Assembly (NCBI GenBank): GCA_944367045.1
Contig: CALVWI010000009.1
Coordinates: 16,056 to 80,055, forward strand
Direction: 5' to 3'
DNA length: 64,000 bases
Source of the DNA: an uncultured Clostridia bacterium
GTDB taxonomy: Bacteria; Bacillota; Clostridia; Christensenellales; Borkfalkiaceae
Position numbers and translations under genes: made by a program. Each line of letters opens with the position of its first letter. Position 1 is the first letter of the stretch. The notes beneath the pieces are model-generated. The model saw nothing but the letters and a program-made list of their open reading frames with translations, searched no databases and was not told the origin of the DNA. Positions 17,258 to 26,931 of this stretch are shown here, piece after piece.

Positions 17258-18682
17258 ATGTACTATAGGGCACCCGGGAAAGCGGTCTGTGCAGACGTCA
17301 TCCCGTTCTATGAGGGCGGGGAATTCAAGCTTTTTTATTTGAGAGATTACCGTGATATTTCCGTTCACGGGGAAGGCTGCCCGTGGTGCCTTCTCACATC
17401 GAAGGATCTTGTCACTTATCATGACTGCGGCCCCGTGCTGCTCCGCGGCGGCGAGGACGAGCAGGACCTCTATGTGTTCACGGGCTGCTGCATCAAGGCG
17501 GGGGAGGAGTATATCATCTTCTATACGGGCCACAATCCGCATCTCCGCGCGAAGGGCCTGCCCGAGCAGAAGATCCTCCGCGCCGTGAGCCGCGACCTCG
17601 TGCATTGGGAGAAGGACAGGGACTTCGTCTTTGCCGCGCCTGATTGGCTGGAGATGCACGACTTCCGCGATCCCTTCGTATTCTTTGACGAGGGGCGGCA
17701 GGAGTACTGCATGTTGCTTGCGGGGAGGCTCAAGAACGGAGACCCCGCATGGGCGCGGGGCGCGACGCTTTTGGCGACTTCTTCCGACCTCACGCACTGG
17801 GAGGTGGAGCGCGAGCCCTTCTATGCCCCGCACGCTTACTTTACGCACGAATGTCCCGATCTCTTCCGCATGGGCGACTGGTGGTACCTCGTGTTCAGCG
17901 AGTTCACCGACCGCATCGCGACGACCTACCGCATGAGCCGTTCCCCCTTCGGCCCGTGGGAGGCCCCCAAGGTCAACACCTTCGACGGTCACGCCTTTTA
18001 TGCGGCAAAGAGCGTCTTTGACGGCAAGCGGCGCATTCTGTTCGGCTGGAACTGCATCAAGCAGGACGAGCGCGACGACGCTCCCTGGCAGTGGGGCGGG
18101 ACCATCATCCCGCACGAGATCGTGCAGCAGCCGGACGGAACGCTTGCCGTCAGATGCCCAGACGAGATCGCGGCGCAGTACCCTTCGCCCGTGCCCTTTG
18201 AAGAGGGCAGGACGATGGGCGGCGTAAAAAGGAGCGGAAGGGGATACCTTCTCGGACGGGAGGGCGTCAGCCTGCAGATGTTGGGGCGCATGCCTGAGAA
18301 CGGCAAGATCGCGCTCACCTTCACCGCTTCGGACGACTGCGGCGAGTTCGGCGTCCTGCTGCGGGCGAACGAGGGCACCGACGCCTACTACGCGGTGCGT
18401 TTCGAGCCCCGCTTCAACCGCCTTGCGATGGACATCCAGCCGCGTGCTGACAACACCCGCCATACGCAGGTGGACGTGGAGCGCTTCTGTCCCATTCTCA
18501 CCGGGGAGAAAAATTGCCTCCTCATCATTTTCGAAGGGAGCGTGCTCGAGGTGTACGTCAACGACAAGGTGGCGATGAGCGCGCGGATGTTCGACCATAA
18601 GGAGGGAGATTTCGGCATTTTTACACACAATACGAGCGTGTGTTTTGAAGATATCGGACTTTATCGGGAGGTGAAGACATGA
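17258..18682 (+). CDS. GH32-like (clan GH-J) glycoside hydrolase, cytoplasmic
   Basis: 474-residue five-bladed beta-propeller enzyme plus C-terminal beta-sandwich, with no signal peptide. GH32 motifs FRDPFVFF and THECPDLF are present; the usual N-terminal WMNDPNG is replaced by CADVIPFYEGG, whose Asp is the likely nucleophile. The Glu of ECP is the expected acid/base and the Asp of RDP the transition-state stabiliser. GH32 enzymes cut fructosyl linkages (sucrose, inulin, levan), but this divergent subgroup has no activity that I can name. The start at 17258 follows GGAGGTAAAA. First gene of the LacI-controlled operon, where it would process the imported oligosaccharide. Confidence 0.82.
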   Translation: MYYRAPGKAVCADVIPFYEGGEFKLFYLRDYRDISVHGEGCPWCLLTSKDLVTYHDCGPVLLRGGEDEQDLYVFTGCCIKAGEEYIIFYTGHNPHLRAKGLPEQKILRAVSRDLVHWEKDRDFVFAAPDWLEMHDFRDPFVFFDEGRQEYCMLLAGRLKNGDPAWARGATLLATSSDLTHWEVEREPFYAPHAYFTHECPDLFRMGDWWYLVFSEFTDRIATTYRMSRSPFGPWEAPKVNTFDGHAFYAAKSVFDGKRRILFGWNCIKQDERDDAPWQWGGTIIPHEIVQQPDGTLAVRCPDEIAAQYPSPVPFEEGRTMGGVKRSGRGYLLGREGVSLQMLGRMPENGKIALTFTASDDCGEFGVLLRANEGTDAYYAVRFEPRFNRLAMDIQPRADNTRHTQVDVERFCPILTGEKNCLLIIFEGSVLEVYVNDKVAMSARMFDHKEGDFGIFTHNTSVCFEDIGLYREVKT

Positions 18683-18873
18683 AAGGACAGCTCATCTCAT
18701 TCACGGTCAAAGCGGCGCTCTTTCTGCTGCTTGCCAACCTCGTGATGCTGTTCATCGTGCCCTTCGGAACGGCCGAGTGGTATATCACGGTCATCTCCGC
18801 GGGCCTGATGGCAGTGCTCCTGGCGGCGATCCGCATCATCTATGCCGTGCGGGAGCGAAGGAAGAAGAAATGA
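18679..18873 (+). CDS. Small two-helix membrane protein
   Basis: 64-residue protein with two predicted membrane helices (about 9-28 and 34-56) and a basic tail (RERRKKK). Its ATG overlaps the stop of the GH32 gene and its stop overlaps the next start (ATGA at both ends), so it is tightly coupled. I recognise no family. In this context it may assist the surface lipoproteins or the transporter, but that is speculation. Confidence 0.7.
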   Translation: MKGQLISFTVKAALFLLLANLVMLFIVPFGTAEWYITVISAGLMAVLLAAIRIIYAVRERRKKK

Positions 18874-20891
18874 AGGGGCGCGGCGTTTGGGCCGTCCTCA
18901 TGGCGGCCTGCCTTGCAGGATGCTGCGTATTCCCCGCGTGTAGGCAGAAGGAGGATCCCGTGAGCGAAAAATTGACCTATGCCGACCTCTACAGGACACA
19001 GCCCGAGCGCACCGGGCCCATTCAGGGCAAGGCGCTCTACAGGGCGTCCTACGGCTATACCCTCATGCAGGAGCAGGGCTACAACGGCTTCCGCTACCAA
19101 TACCGCAGCGGAGGGAGCTTCCTCGACATGCAGAAGGAGGGCGAAGGCTGGCAGGGCGGCGGGGCCTCCATGCAGGGCGCCTCGATGAAGGCGGCGGCGG
19201 ACGCGGATGCGGTGCGGACCTTCGTCGCCCCCGAATCGGGCCTTGCGCGCATCACGGGCAATCCGCGCCTTGTCTCGGGCGAGAGCGCGCACGTCAGCAT
19301 TCTTTTGGGCGGGGAAGTCCTCGCGGAGTACGACGTTTCGGACGGCGAGGGCATCTGGCACGAAGGGGAAGTCACCCTGCAAGCGGGCGATGAAGTGCGG
19401 TTCGTCCTCTCGGGCGAGGCGGAGATCGAATGGAACCCCGCCGTCGACTATACGCTTGCCGAGGAGACGCTCCTCCATCACACCGTGGACGGCTACTACG
19501 GCGACGTGCATCCCTTCTACGACGAAGCGTCGGGAAAGCTGTATATGTACTACCTTTCGACGGGGATGCAGGAGGGGGCAAAGAAGGAACAGTTCTCCTC
19601 CCTCCTCACCGTGAGCAGCAACTTCGTGCAGTACGAAGATACGGAGCTCAAAATGGACGAGAATGACCCGCCCGAACAGGAGCTCTACTATGCGCTCGGC
19701 GTGTATGTGGACGCGGAGGGCAACTACCGCAGCAGCTACGGCAAGGGAAACTATGCGGGCGGCTCGGTGAGCGACGACCTCATCGTCTGGCGCAACGCCG
19801 CCGAGCCCTATATCGACGAGAGCGACGGCCTCCTCAAATACACCTGGCGGGCGTACTTCGACGAGGGCGTCTGGTCGGGACGCGATCCCGACATCACCTA
19901 CGACGCGGAGAGCGGACGATACTACTGCGTCGTCATGAACTACTACTCCTCCGCCGAGGCAAACGGCGAAAAGGGCCTCGCGCTCTACACGGCGGGCGAG
20001 GACGGAAGGTTTTCGACCAAGGCGGTGCGGCTCGTCGATCTGACGGGCAGGGGTGACCCCGAGTGTCCGCAGCTCAAGCGCATCGGCAACCGCTGGTATC
20101 TCTTCTACTCGGTGTACGGGACGGGCACGGCGGGCAACGTCGGGTACCTCACCTACCGCGTGGGGGACGAGAACGTTCCGCCCGAGGAGGTGGACTGGAA
20201 CAGCAAGGAGGAACACGCGCTCGAGGGCGGCGACCTCCATGCGGCGCAGGTGTGCAAAGTAGGGGACTTCTGGTATCTGTTCGGCTGGATCAACTACCGT
20301 CCGCACGCCAACGTCTGGGGCGGGTATCTCAACCTCGCCCGCGAGGTATATCAGCGCGAGGACGGGCTGCTCGCGACCCGCTGCGATGAATACCTTCTCT
20401 CCCTCCTCAACAAGGGGCATATCGCCTCCTTTGCGGGGAACGCCTCTCTCGACGGCATGAAGGAGGAGGACGGAGCGTTCCTTGTCACTTCGGAGACGGG
20501 CGACGCGCGCCTTCCGGAGACGTTCGGCCGCAGCCTCATTCGGGCGGAGATCGAGCTGCCCCTCACCGCTTCCTACGCGGGCGTGACGCTCTCGGAGGGC
20601 GGAAAGACCTACCACGTCCGCCTCAAGAGGCAGAACGGGGAGCTGTACCTCTGCATTGAGAGCGGCTCGGAGGGGTGCAGCGTGAAGGTGGAGGACGCGG
20701 ACGAGACGCACTTCTCTCTGACCGTCGCGGCGGACGGCCCCTTCCTCGAGACATATGTCAACGGCAGCGTTTCGCTCACCTCGCACACCGTGCTCACGGG
20801 CAGCTATACGCTCGGGCTCTCGGGCGGGAAGGGCGCTCAACTTTCGGCCGAAGTGTATAAGCTCGCCGATTACAACAACATTTTCGAATAA
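18870..20891 (+). CDS. GH32-like surface lipoprotein A
   Basis: 673-residue exported lipoprotein. The signal peptide ends in LMAACLAGC, a lipobox with Cys about residue 16. After an N-terminal beta domain of roughly 190 residues, the propeller region carries the clan GH-J pattern: GDVHPFYDEASGKLYMYY (probable nucleophile Asp), SGRDPDITYD and DPECPQLKRIGNRWYLFYS. A C-terminal beta-sandwich follows (ETYVNGSVSLTSHT). The enzyme would act on the cell surface, upstream of import. Start at 18870 overlaps the preceding stop. It is a distant relative of the lipoprotein at 29933, with which it shares the DLYRTQP/ALYKTER opening and GGGASM segment. Activity is inferred from motifs only. Confidence 0.8.
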   Translation: MKGRGVWAVLMAACLAGCCVFPACRQKEDPVSEKLTYADLYRTQPERTGPIQGKALYRASYGYTLMQEQGYNGFRYQYRSGGSFLDMQKEGEGWQGGGASMQGASMKAAADADAVRTFVAPESGLARITGNPRLVSGESAHVSILLGGEVLAEYDVSDGEGIWHEGEVTLQAGDEVRFVLSGEAEIEWNPAVDYTLAEETLLHHTVDGYYGDVHPFYDEASGKLYMYYLSTGMQEGAKKEQFSSLLTVSSNFVQYEDTELKMDENDPPEQELYYALGVYVDAEGNYRSSYGKGNYAGGSVSDDLIVWRNAAEPYIDESDGLLKYTWRAYFDEGVWSGRDPDITYDAESGRYYCVVMNYYSSAEANGEKGLALYTAGEDGRFSTKAVRLVDLTGRGDPECPQLKRIGNRWYLFYSVYGTGTAGNVGYLTYRVGDENVPPEEVDWNSKEEHALEGGDLHAAQVCKVGDFWYLFGWINYRPHANVWGGYLNLAREVYQREDGLLATRCDEYLLSLLNKGHIASFAGNASLDGMKEEDGAFLVTSETGDARLPETFGRSLIRAEIELPLTASYAGVTLSEGGKTYHVRLKRQNGELYLCIESGSEGCSVKVEDADETHFSLTVAADGPFLETYVNGSVSLTSHTVLTGSYTLGLSGGKGAQLSAEVYKLADYNNIFE

Positions 20892-20909
20892 GATCCAGGG
20901 AGGAAAATC

Positions 20910-22886
20910 ATGAGACCGATGCTCAAAAAGATAGCCTGTATCGCCGTTTCGGCGCTGCTCGGCGTGACCATGCTCGCCGGCTGCACGCAGACGGGAACGA
21001 CGGGGGAAGGCAAGAATACCGATAACTCCTTCTCGATGGTCGCGACGTGGACGTCGAGCGGGCTCGTCAACCATTACGACAGCAACACGACGTGCAACGC
21101 GTTCGACTACTTCGTGGTCGAGGGCCTGTGGCGGTACGTCCGCTCGACGGACGAGATCTTCTGCCAGCTCGCGGCGGAGCTTCCCACCCATTCGGAGGCG
21201 CCCATCGAGAACTATAGAGATGTGATGGGGGAGGACGCCTACGAGTACTACGTCGCAAACGGCGCGACGACCGTCCCCGTCACCACGGGCAGGATCCGCG
21301 AGGACGCCAAGTGGCAGAACGGTGAGGACTTCACCGCCAAGGACGTCTGGGCGTACTACTACATCATCCATCCCACGTCGAGCAACTACATGGCGGCGGT
21401 CAACGTCGTCGACGACAAGACGGTGGAATTCGTCTGGAACCCCCTGAAGGAGCCAGCCGACACCGTCAAGGAGCTGCTCCTCGCGCAGGACAAGTCGGGC
21501 ACCGTCAAGTACGACGTGTTCGCGGCCTATGTCGATCCCGTCTATGAGATCGTCATGAACAGCGGCGTCAACGAGAACCCCAACCTCTGGGGCGCCTTCA
21601 ACCGCTTCACGACGGGCGACGCGCTCACCGACCTCAACGTCACGCGCAACGCCTTCTACAATTACAGTCCCAGCTGGTATGTGGCGACCGGCCCCTTCAA
21701 GCTGGATACCTTCTCGGCGACGCAGATCTTGCTCGTCAAGAACGAGTACTATTGGAATGCGGAGAACATCGGCTTTGACCAAGTCAAGCTGTATTCCTCC
21801 AACGACCTCAATCAGACCTATTCGCTCATTACGAACGGGTACGTCGACTACTACGACGGCTTCATCCAGAAGGACACGCTCGAGAGCATGCTCGCCTCCA
21901 ACTCCGACCTCGTCAACCTCAAGATGTATGACCCCGGTTCCATCGGCATTACCTTCAACCTCGAGTGCGAGCTCCTGACCCCGGGCGTGAGAAGGGCGTT
22001 CCAGTACATCTTCGACCGCGAGGAGATCACCCTTGCCGCCAACCCATATGCGACGACTTCCTATTACCCGCTGCTCGGCATGGCGGAATCGGAGGCGAGG
22101 ACGTACATGAGCGAGGAGCACTTCAACGCGCTCCCCAAGTATTCCTACGACCAGGAGAAGGCGGCGGAGCTGCTCGAAGCGGAGGGGTGGAGCAAGCGCG
22201 ACGGGCTGTGGTACGACGCGAACGGCGAACAGGTGCGCCTCACGCTCGGCGCTCCCAGCTCGCACGACATCTCCTCGACGGCGGCGGAGGCGGCAGCGGC
22301 GCAGCTCACTAACTTCGGCATCACCGTCGACCTCCTCAAATCGAGCAACTTCTACTCTAACGCGACGGCGGAGAACAGCCCGTACGACCTCACCCTCGAG
22401 TGGACCGACCTCAATATGTCCTTCTCCTACCCGACGGGTTCGTACAGCCAGTTCTCGAGCGTCTATTCACAGTGGGTGCACGTCGAGCGCTATCCCGCCG
22501 ACTACGAGGACCCTCAGAAGGCGGGCAACGTCAAGCTCGTGTTCAACGGCCTCGACGGCGACACCAACACCTATGAGTTCGCCGACTACATCAATTCCTT
22601 CTACTCCGTGGACGAAGAGGAACTCACCTACCTCGTCGACGTGTTCAACACGGGGCTCGCAGAGCTCGACCTCGGCATCCAATTCTTCCAGAACGTGACG
22701 GCGTCCACCCTCAACGTGGGCAAGGTGAGCGGCGTTCCCCTCGAGGACTACTGGAAGGAGGACCGCAACGTGACCTACGTCCCCGAGGCGGGCACGGACG
22801 ACTTCTTCGAAGTGGCGCGCACCAACCTCGTGTATGCGACCAACTACATGTTCATCTACGGCGTGTATCAGCCCAACAAGACCTGA
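20910..22886 (+). CDS. Extracellular solute-binding lipoprotein, family 5 (Opp/Dpp type)
   Basis: 658-residue substrate-binding lipoprotein of the SBP_bac_5 family. The lipobox is VTMLAGC (Cys about residue 25). The region DAKWQNGEDFTAKDVWAYYY and the later GDALTDLNVTR, YVATGPFKLD and ILLVKNEYYWN segments are typical of OppA/DppA-like proteins; it is somewhat longer than most (500-600). It delivers ligand to the permeases encoded just downstream. In this locus the ligand is more likely an oligosaccharide than a peptide, by analogy with known family-5 importers for plant oligosaccharides in Thermotogae and archaea. Start follows GGGAGGAAAATC. Confidence 0.9.
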   Translation: MRPMLKKIACIAVSALLGVTMLAGCTQTGTTGEGKNTDNSFSMVATWTSSGLVNHYDSNTTCNAFDYFVVEGLWRYVRSTDEIFCQLAAELPTHSEAPIENYRDVMGEDAYEYYVANGATTVPVTTGRIREDAKWQNGEDFTAKDVWAYYYIIHPTSSNYMAAVNVVDDKTVEFVWNPLKEPADTVKELLLAQDKSGTVKYDVFAAYVDPVYEIVMNSGVNENPNLWGAFNRFTTGDALTDLNVTRNAFYNYSPSWYVATGPFKLDTFSATQILLVKNEYYWNAENIGFDQVKLYSSNDLNQTYSLITNGYVDYYDGFIQKDTLESMLASNSDLVNLKMYDPGSIGITFNLECELLTPGVRRAFQYIFDREEITLAANPYATTSYYPLLGMAESEARTYMSEEHFNALPKYSYDQEKAAELLEAEGWSKRDGLWYDANGEQVRLTLGAPSSHDISSTAAEAAAAQLTNFGITVDLLKSSNFYSNATAENSPYDLTLEWTDLNMSFSYPTGSYSQFSSVYSQWVHVERYPADYEDPQKAGNVKLVFNGLDGDTNTYEFADYINSFYSVDEEELTYLVDVFNTGLAELDLGIQFFQNVTASTLNVGKVSGVPLEDYWKEDRNVTYVPEAGTDDFFEVARTNLVYATNYMFIYGVYQPNKT

Positions 22887-22898
22887 CGGGAGGTGAAA

Positions 22899-23963
22899 AT
22901 GCAAGCAACGACGGCCGCCCGTCCGAGAGGCAAGCGCTTTCTCGCGGCGCTCGGCGCATTCTTTCAGAAATACAGCTACTTCTTCGCGAAGATCGGCATC
23001 TCCGTCCTGACGCTCGCGCTCTCCGTCATCGCACTCTTCTTCCTCCTGCGCATGATCCCGGGGGACATCGTCGAGCTGTATGCCCTCAAGCTGCAGAATC
23101 AGCAGGGCATCACCTTCGACCGTGCGTACGAGCTCGCGGCGCAGCTGCTCAACTATGACCCCAATGAGAACGTCTTTCAGGCCTTCGTGCGCTACATCGG
23201 CGGCCTCTTCCGCGGGGAGCTGGGGACTTCCTACCTCGAGACGGGCGTCTCGGCCAACAGCCTCATCGCGACCCGCCTCCCGTGGACGCTCTTCATCTCG
23301 TCGGTGTCGCTCTTTCTGAGCTTCTTCATCGGTATCGCGGTGGGCGGCTATGTGGCACAGAAGCGCAACGGCGTTGCCAACAAGGTCGCCTCGGGCTTCA
23401 TCGCGGTCTCGGGCTCCGTTCCCGATTACCTCGTCGCACTGCTGCTCGTCATCGTCTTTGCCTATCAGCTCAAGTGGTTTCCCGCGCAGAACAACTACGA
23501 CGCCTTCTCGGTGACCCCGGGGTTCAACCTCCCGTTCATCGGCAGCGTGCTCTACTATGCCTTCCTGCCCATCCTCTCGTACACCATCGTGCAGACGGGC
23601 AACTGGATATTGCACATGCGGGGCAGCTGCATCGGCGTTCTGGGTGAGGACTACATCCTCGCTGCGCGCGCAAGGGGGCTCTCCGAGCGCACCATCCGCA
23701 CCAAGTACATGAAAAAGAACGCGCTCCTGCCGCTCATCACGCAGTTCGGCGTCTCCTTCGGGGCGCTGTTCGGCGGGGCGACGCTCATGGAGAGCATCTT
23801 CAACTACCCCGGCATCGGGCTTGAGATCTCCAACCGCATCATCAGCAAGGACTACATGGTCGTGCAGGGGCTCATCTTTTTCTCCGCGGCGATGGTCATC
23901 CTCGTCAACCTTGTGGTCGATCTCATCTATCCGCTCGTCGACCCGAGGGTGAGAAAGGGGTGA
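22899..23963 (+). CDS. ABC transporter permease, DppB/OppB type
   Basis: 354-residue inner-membrane permease with an N-terminal helix, a large extracytoplasmic loop and five further helices. The EAA-type loop EDYILAARARGLSERTIRTKYMKKNALLP contacts the ATPases, and the family end motif (LVVDLIYPLVDPRVRKG) is intact. The ATG at 22899 is preferred to the in-frame GTG at 22893, which lies in the GGGAGG ribosome site. Paired with the DppC-type permease 4 bp downstream. Confidence 0.93.
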   Translation: MQATTAARPRGKRFLAALGAFFQKYSYFFAKIGISVLTLALSVIALFFLLRMIPGDIVELYALKLQNQQGITFDRAYELAAQLLNYDPNENVFQAFVRYIGGLFRGELGTSYLETGVSANSLIATRLPWTLFISSVSLFLSFFIGIAVGGYVAQKRNGVANKVASGFIAVSGSVPDYLVALLLVIVFAYQLKWFPAQNNYDAFSVTPGFNLPFIGSVLYYAFLPILSYTIVQTGNWILHMRGSCIGVLGEDYILAARARGLSERTIRTKYMKKNALLPLITQFGVSFGALFGGATLMESIFNYPGIGLEISNRIISKDYMVVQGLIFFSAAMVILVNLVVDLIYPLVDPRVRKG

Positions 23964-23967
23964 GCAT

Positions 23968-24879
23968 ATGAACAGGACAACGACCATCAGGAGCGGGGCC
24001 GCGGCCGCGGGACGCTTCTTCCGGGAACTCGGCTGTTCCCTCGCAAGGGGATGCAGGAAGTTCTTCTCCAACACCAAGACGATCGTCGGCTTCTCCATCA
24101 TCGTCTTCTTTATCCTCGTCGCCGTCTTCGGGCCGCTCATCTTTCCCTATGACCCTTCGACCGACATGGCGAACGCCTACCTGATGCCCTCGTGGGAGCA
24201 CCCCTTCGGCACCGACTGGCTGGGAAGGGACGTGTTCCGTCAGGTCATCGCGGGCACGGGCTCCGTGCTCGAAGTCGCCTTCTACTCCGCCGTCTTTACC
24301 GTCGTCATCGGCACGGTGCTCGGCATCGTCAGCGGGTATCTCGGCGGATGGGTGGACAAGGTCATCATGGCGGTCACCAACATCTTTCTCTCCATTCCCT
24401 CCTTCCCGATCTACCTCCTGCTCGCTGCCATCGTCACCATCAATACGCCGGTGTCGCTCGCGGTCATCATCTCCATCTGGAGCTGGGCGGGCCTGTGCCG
24501 CGCCGTGCGTGTGCAGATCATGAGCCTCAAGGAGCGCGACTTCATCCAGATCTGCACCGTCATGCACATGAGCAAGGCGCACATCATCTTCAAGGAGCTG
24601 CTCCCCAACGTGTTCTCCTACGTCGCCATCAACTTTGTCATGGCGATGCGCAACGCCATCATGGCGAGCGTGGGCATCATGCTCGTGGGGCTCGCGGCAT
24701 ACGATCCAACCAACTGGGGCGCGATCATCAACGCGGCGCGCACGAAGGGGCTCATGAACGTCAAGAACATCTATATCCTGCTCTATCCGCTCGTCTGCAT
24801 CATCATCTTCCAGATCTCGACGCTGCTGCTTGCGAACGGGCTGGATGAGACGCTCAATCCCAGACTCAAGGTCATGTGA
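23968..24879 (+). CDS. ABC transporter permease, DppC/OppC type
   Basis: 303-residue permease with an N-terminal helix (IVGFSIIVFFILVAVFGPLIF), the HPFGTDWLGRDVF signature of DppC/OppC proteins, and the EAA loop (ERDFIQICTVMHMSKAHIIFKELLPNV). Forms the heterodimeric channel with the preceding permease. Confidence 0.93.
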   Translation: MNRTTTIRSGAAAAGRFFRELGCSLARGCRKFFSNTKTIVGFSIIVFFILVAVFGPLIFPYDPSTDMANAYLMPSWEHPFGTDWLGRDVFRQVIAGTGSVLEVAFYSAVFTVVIGTVLGIVSGYLGGWVDKVIMAVTNIFLSIPSFPIYLLLAAIVTINTPVSLAVIISIWSWAGLCRAVRVQIMSLKERDFIQICTVMHMSKAHIIFKELLPNVFSYVAINFVMAMRNAIMASVGIMLVGLAAYDPTNWGAIINAARTKGLMNVKNIYILLYPLVCIIIFQISTLLLANGLDETLNPRLKVM

Positions 24880-24887
24880 GGCGCCCT

Positions 24888-25898
24888 ATGCAGACAAACA
24901 GAGACAACATTGCCGTGTTTTCCCACGTCTCCATCGACTACCCCCTCAAAAAGTACACTCTCCGCGCCGTGACGGACATCACCTTCGAGCTCAAGCGGGG
25001 CGCGATCACGGCGCTCGTGGGGGAGAGCGGTTCGGGCAAGACGACGCTTGCGTCCTCGCTCATCCGCTGTATCTCCGAGCCGGGGCGCGTCGCGGAAGGG
25101 GAGATCACCTTCTACGGAAAGGACGGGGAGGAGCGGCTCGACCTCCTTCCCGACCCCAAGATGCGCGCCTTCCGCTGGAGCAAGGTCTCGATGGTCTTTC
25201 AGGCGGCGCAGAGCGCGCTCAACCCCGTGCTCACCGTGCGGGAGCAGTTCACCGAGACGCTCGAGGCGCACGGGGAGAAGCTCTCCAAAGAGGAGCGGGA
25301 GGCGAAGTTTTCAGACCTTCTCGGGTACGTCAAACTGGATGCGGAGCGCGTGCTCGCCTCCTATCCGCACGAGCTCTCGGGCGGCATGAAACAGCGCGTC
25401 ATGATCGCCTTTGCGCTGCTGCTCGACCCCGAGCTCATCATCCTCGATGAGCCGACGACGGCGCTCGACGTCATCACGCAGAACTATATCTTTACGCTTT
25501 TGAAGCAGATCAACCGCGAAAAGGGCATCTCCATGCTCCTCATGACGCACGACATCAGCGTCGTCGCCAAGTTCGCGGACTATGTGGGCGTTATGTACGG
25601 CGGGCGGCTCATGGAGTACGGGGACGTGCGCACCGTCTTTCACCGTCGCAGGCACCCCTACACGGCGGGGCTCATCGGCGCGACGCCCTCCATCATCGGC
25701 GACATCTCCGAGATGAAGCCCATCGAGGGCAGCCCGCCCGACCTTCTGCATCTTCCCAAGGGCTGCATCTTTGCGCCGCGGTGCCCGAGGTGCTCGGACG
25801 TCTGCCTGACGGAGGAGCCGCCCATGCGGGAATATGGAGACGGCAGCAAGGGGAAATGTTACTTCTTCGGGGAGGCAGACGATGGAAAAGGCAACTGA
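24888..25898 (+). CDS. ABC transporter ATP-binding protein, DppD/OppD type
   Basis: 336-residue cytoplasmic ATPase. Walker A GESGSGKTT, signature LSGGMKQR, Walker B LIILDEPTTALD, and the C-terminal oligopeptide/dipeptide extension with cysteines (CIFAPRCPRCSDVC) that in OppD/DppD relatives may hold an iron-sulfur cluster. Start at 24888 follows GAGG; a GTG at 24876 overlapping the previous stop is less likely. The 3' end overlaps the next gene by 17 bp. Confidence 0.92.
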   Translation: MQTNRDNIAVFSHVSIDYPLKKYTLRAVTDITFELKRGAITALVGESGSGKTTLASSLIRCISEPGRVAEGEITFYGKDGEERLDLLPDPKMRAFRWSKVSMVFQAAQSALNPVLTVREQFTETLEAHGEKLSKEEREAKFSDLLGYVKLDAERVLASYPHELSGGMKQRVMIAFALLLDPELIILDEPTTALDVITQNYIFTLLKQINREKGISMLLMTHDISVVAKFADYVGVMYGGRLMEYGDVRTVFHRRRHPYTAGLIGATPSIIGDISEMKPIEGSPPDLLHLPKGCIFAPRCPRCSDVCLTEEPPMREYGDGSKGKCYFFGEADDGKGN

Positions 25899-26931
25899 AC
25901 AGGCAAAGACGCCGCTCATGCGCCTCAAGGGCATCAACATGGTGTTCAAGAAGCCGGGTGCACTGTTTGCGGACAAAAATATCCACGTCCTGAAGGACAT
26001 CGACCTCGAGATCGGCGAGAAGGAGATCGTGGCGCTCGTGGGCGAGTCGGGCTGCGGCAAGACGACGCTCGGCAAGATCATCACGGGGCTGTACCGCCCG
26101 ACGTCGGGCGAGGTGTACTTCGAGGGCGAGCGCGTCTCGGGCACGTTCGACAAGAAGATCTCCTCCTACAATCAGGTGCAGTTCATCCAACAGGACTCCT
26201 ACGCCGCGCTCAATCCCGTGCGCACCATCTATCAGAGCCTGTACGCGCCCATCAAGACGCACAACCGCAAGTGGAGCCGCGCCCGCATCGACGAGCGCAT
26301 CGAGGAGCTCATGGGGCTCATCGGGCTGCTCCCTTCGGCGCAGTTCCTTTCGAAGTACCCGCACCAGCTCTCGGGCGGGCAGAGACAGCGCATCTTGATG
26401 GCGCGCGCCATCTCGCTCGAACCCAAACTCATCGTGGCCGACGAGCCCGTCAGCATGATCGACGTCTCCCTCCGCCTCTCCCTCCTCAACCTCATGAAGG
26501 AGCTCAACGAGAAGCTGGATATGTCCTTCGTGTACATCTCGCACGACCTCTCGACGACGCGCTATATCGCCCACAGCGGGCGGGTGGCGGTCATGTATCT
26601 CGGGGAGATCGTCGAGGTGGGGAAGATCGGCGACGTCATCGCCTCTCCCCGCCATCCCTATACGCGCGCCCTCCTGCAGGCCGTTCCCATTCCCGACCCC
26701 GACTTCAAGGGGAATGACGAGCTGCCGCTCAAGTCCATGCAGCTGGGCTCCCTCGAGAACAGAGGGGAGGGCTGTTCCTTTTTCGACCGCTGCCTGTACG
26801 CCGACGATGCGTGCAGGAAGAAGTTCGGTCCCGTAAAGACAGAGACGGCCGAGGTGCTCTGCTGTGGCCTTGACAGGGTCCCCACGGCTCCCGTCTTTGA
26901 AAAAATCATTCAAACGGAGGAAAATTCATGA
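25882..26931 (+). CDS. ABC transporter ATP-binding protein, DppF/OppF type
   Basis: 349-residue second ATPase of the importer. Walker A GESGCGKTTLG, signature LSGGQRQR, Walker B LIVADEPVSMID, and a C-terminal cysteine-bearing segment (CSFFDRCLYADDAC). Start at 25882 chosen for its GGGGAGG site; an in-frame ATG at 25834 lies deeper inside the preceding gene. With the preceding four genes this completes a five-component importer, so the system needs no shared ATPase such as MsmX. Confidence 0.92.
   Translation: MEKATEQAKTPLMRLKGINMVFKKPGALFADKNIHVLKDIDLEIGEKEIVALVGESGCGKTTLGKIITGLYRPTSGEVYFEGERVSGTFDKKISSYNQVQFIQQDSYAALNPVRTIYQSLYAPIKTHNRKWSRARIDERIEELMGLIGLLPSAQFLSKYPHQLSGGQRQRILMARAISLEPKLIVADEPVSMIDVSLRLSLLNLMKELNEKLDMSFVYISHDLSTTRYIAHSGRVAVMYLGEIVEVGKIGDVIASPRHPYTRALLQAVPIPDPDFKGNDELPLKSMQLGSLENRGEGCSFFDRCLYADDACRKKFGPVKTETAEVLCCGLDRVPTAPVFEKIIQTEENS

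Noticed and set aside
18840-22265. A 1,141-codon minus-strand frame
   Set aside because: It is opposite two convincing lipoprotein genes and is rich in Arg, Val, His and Glu, as expected for an antisense frame in GC-rich DNA; no domain or start signal.
22893-22898. GTG start for the DppB-type permease
   Set aside because: It lies within the GGGAGG ribosome site; the ATG at 22899 has proper spacing.
24876-24887. GTG start for the DppD-type ATPase
   Set aside because: It overlaps the previous stop and lacks a spaced ribosome site; the ATG at 24888 follows GAGG and aligns better with the family N-terminus.
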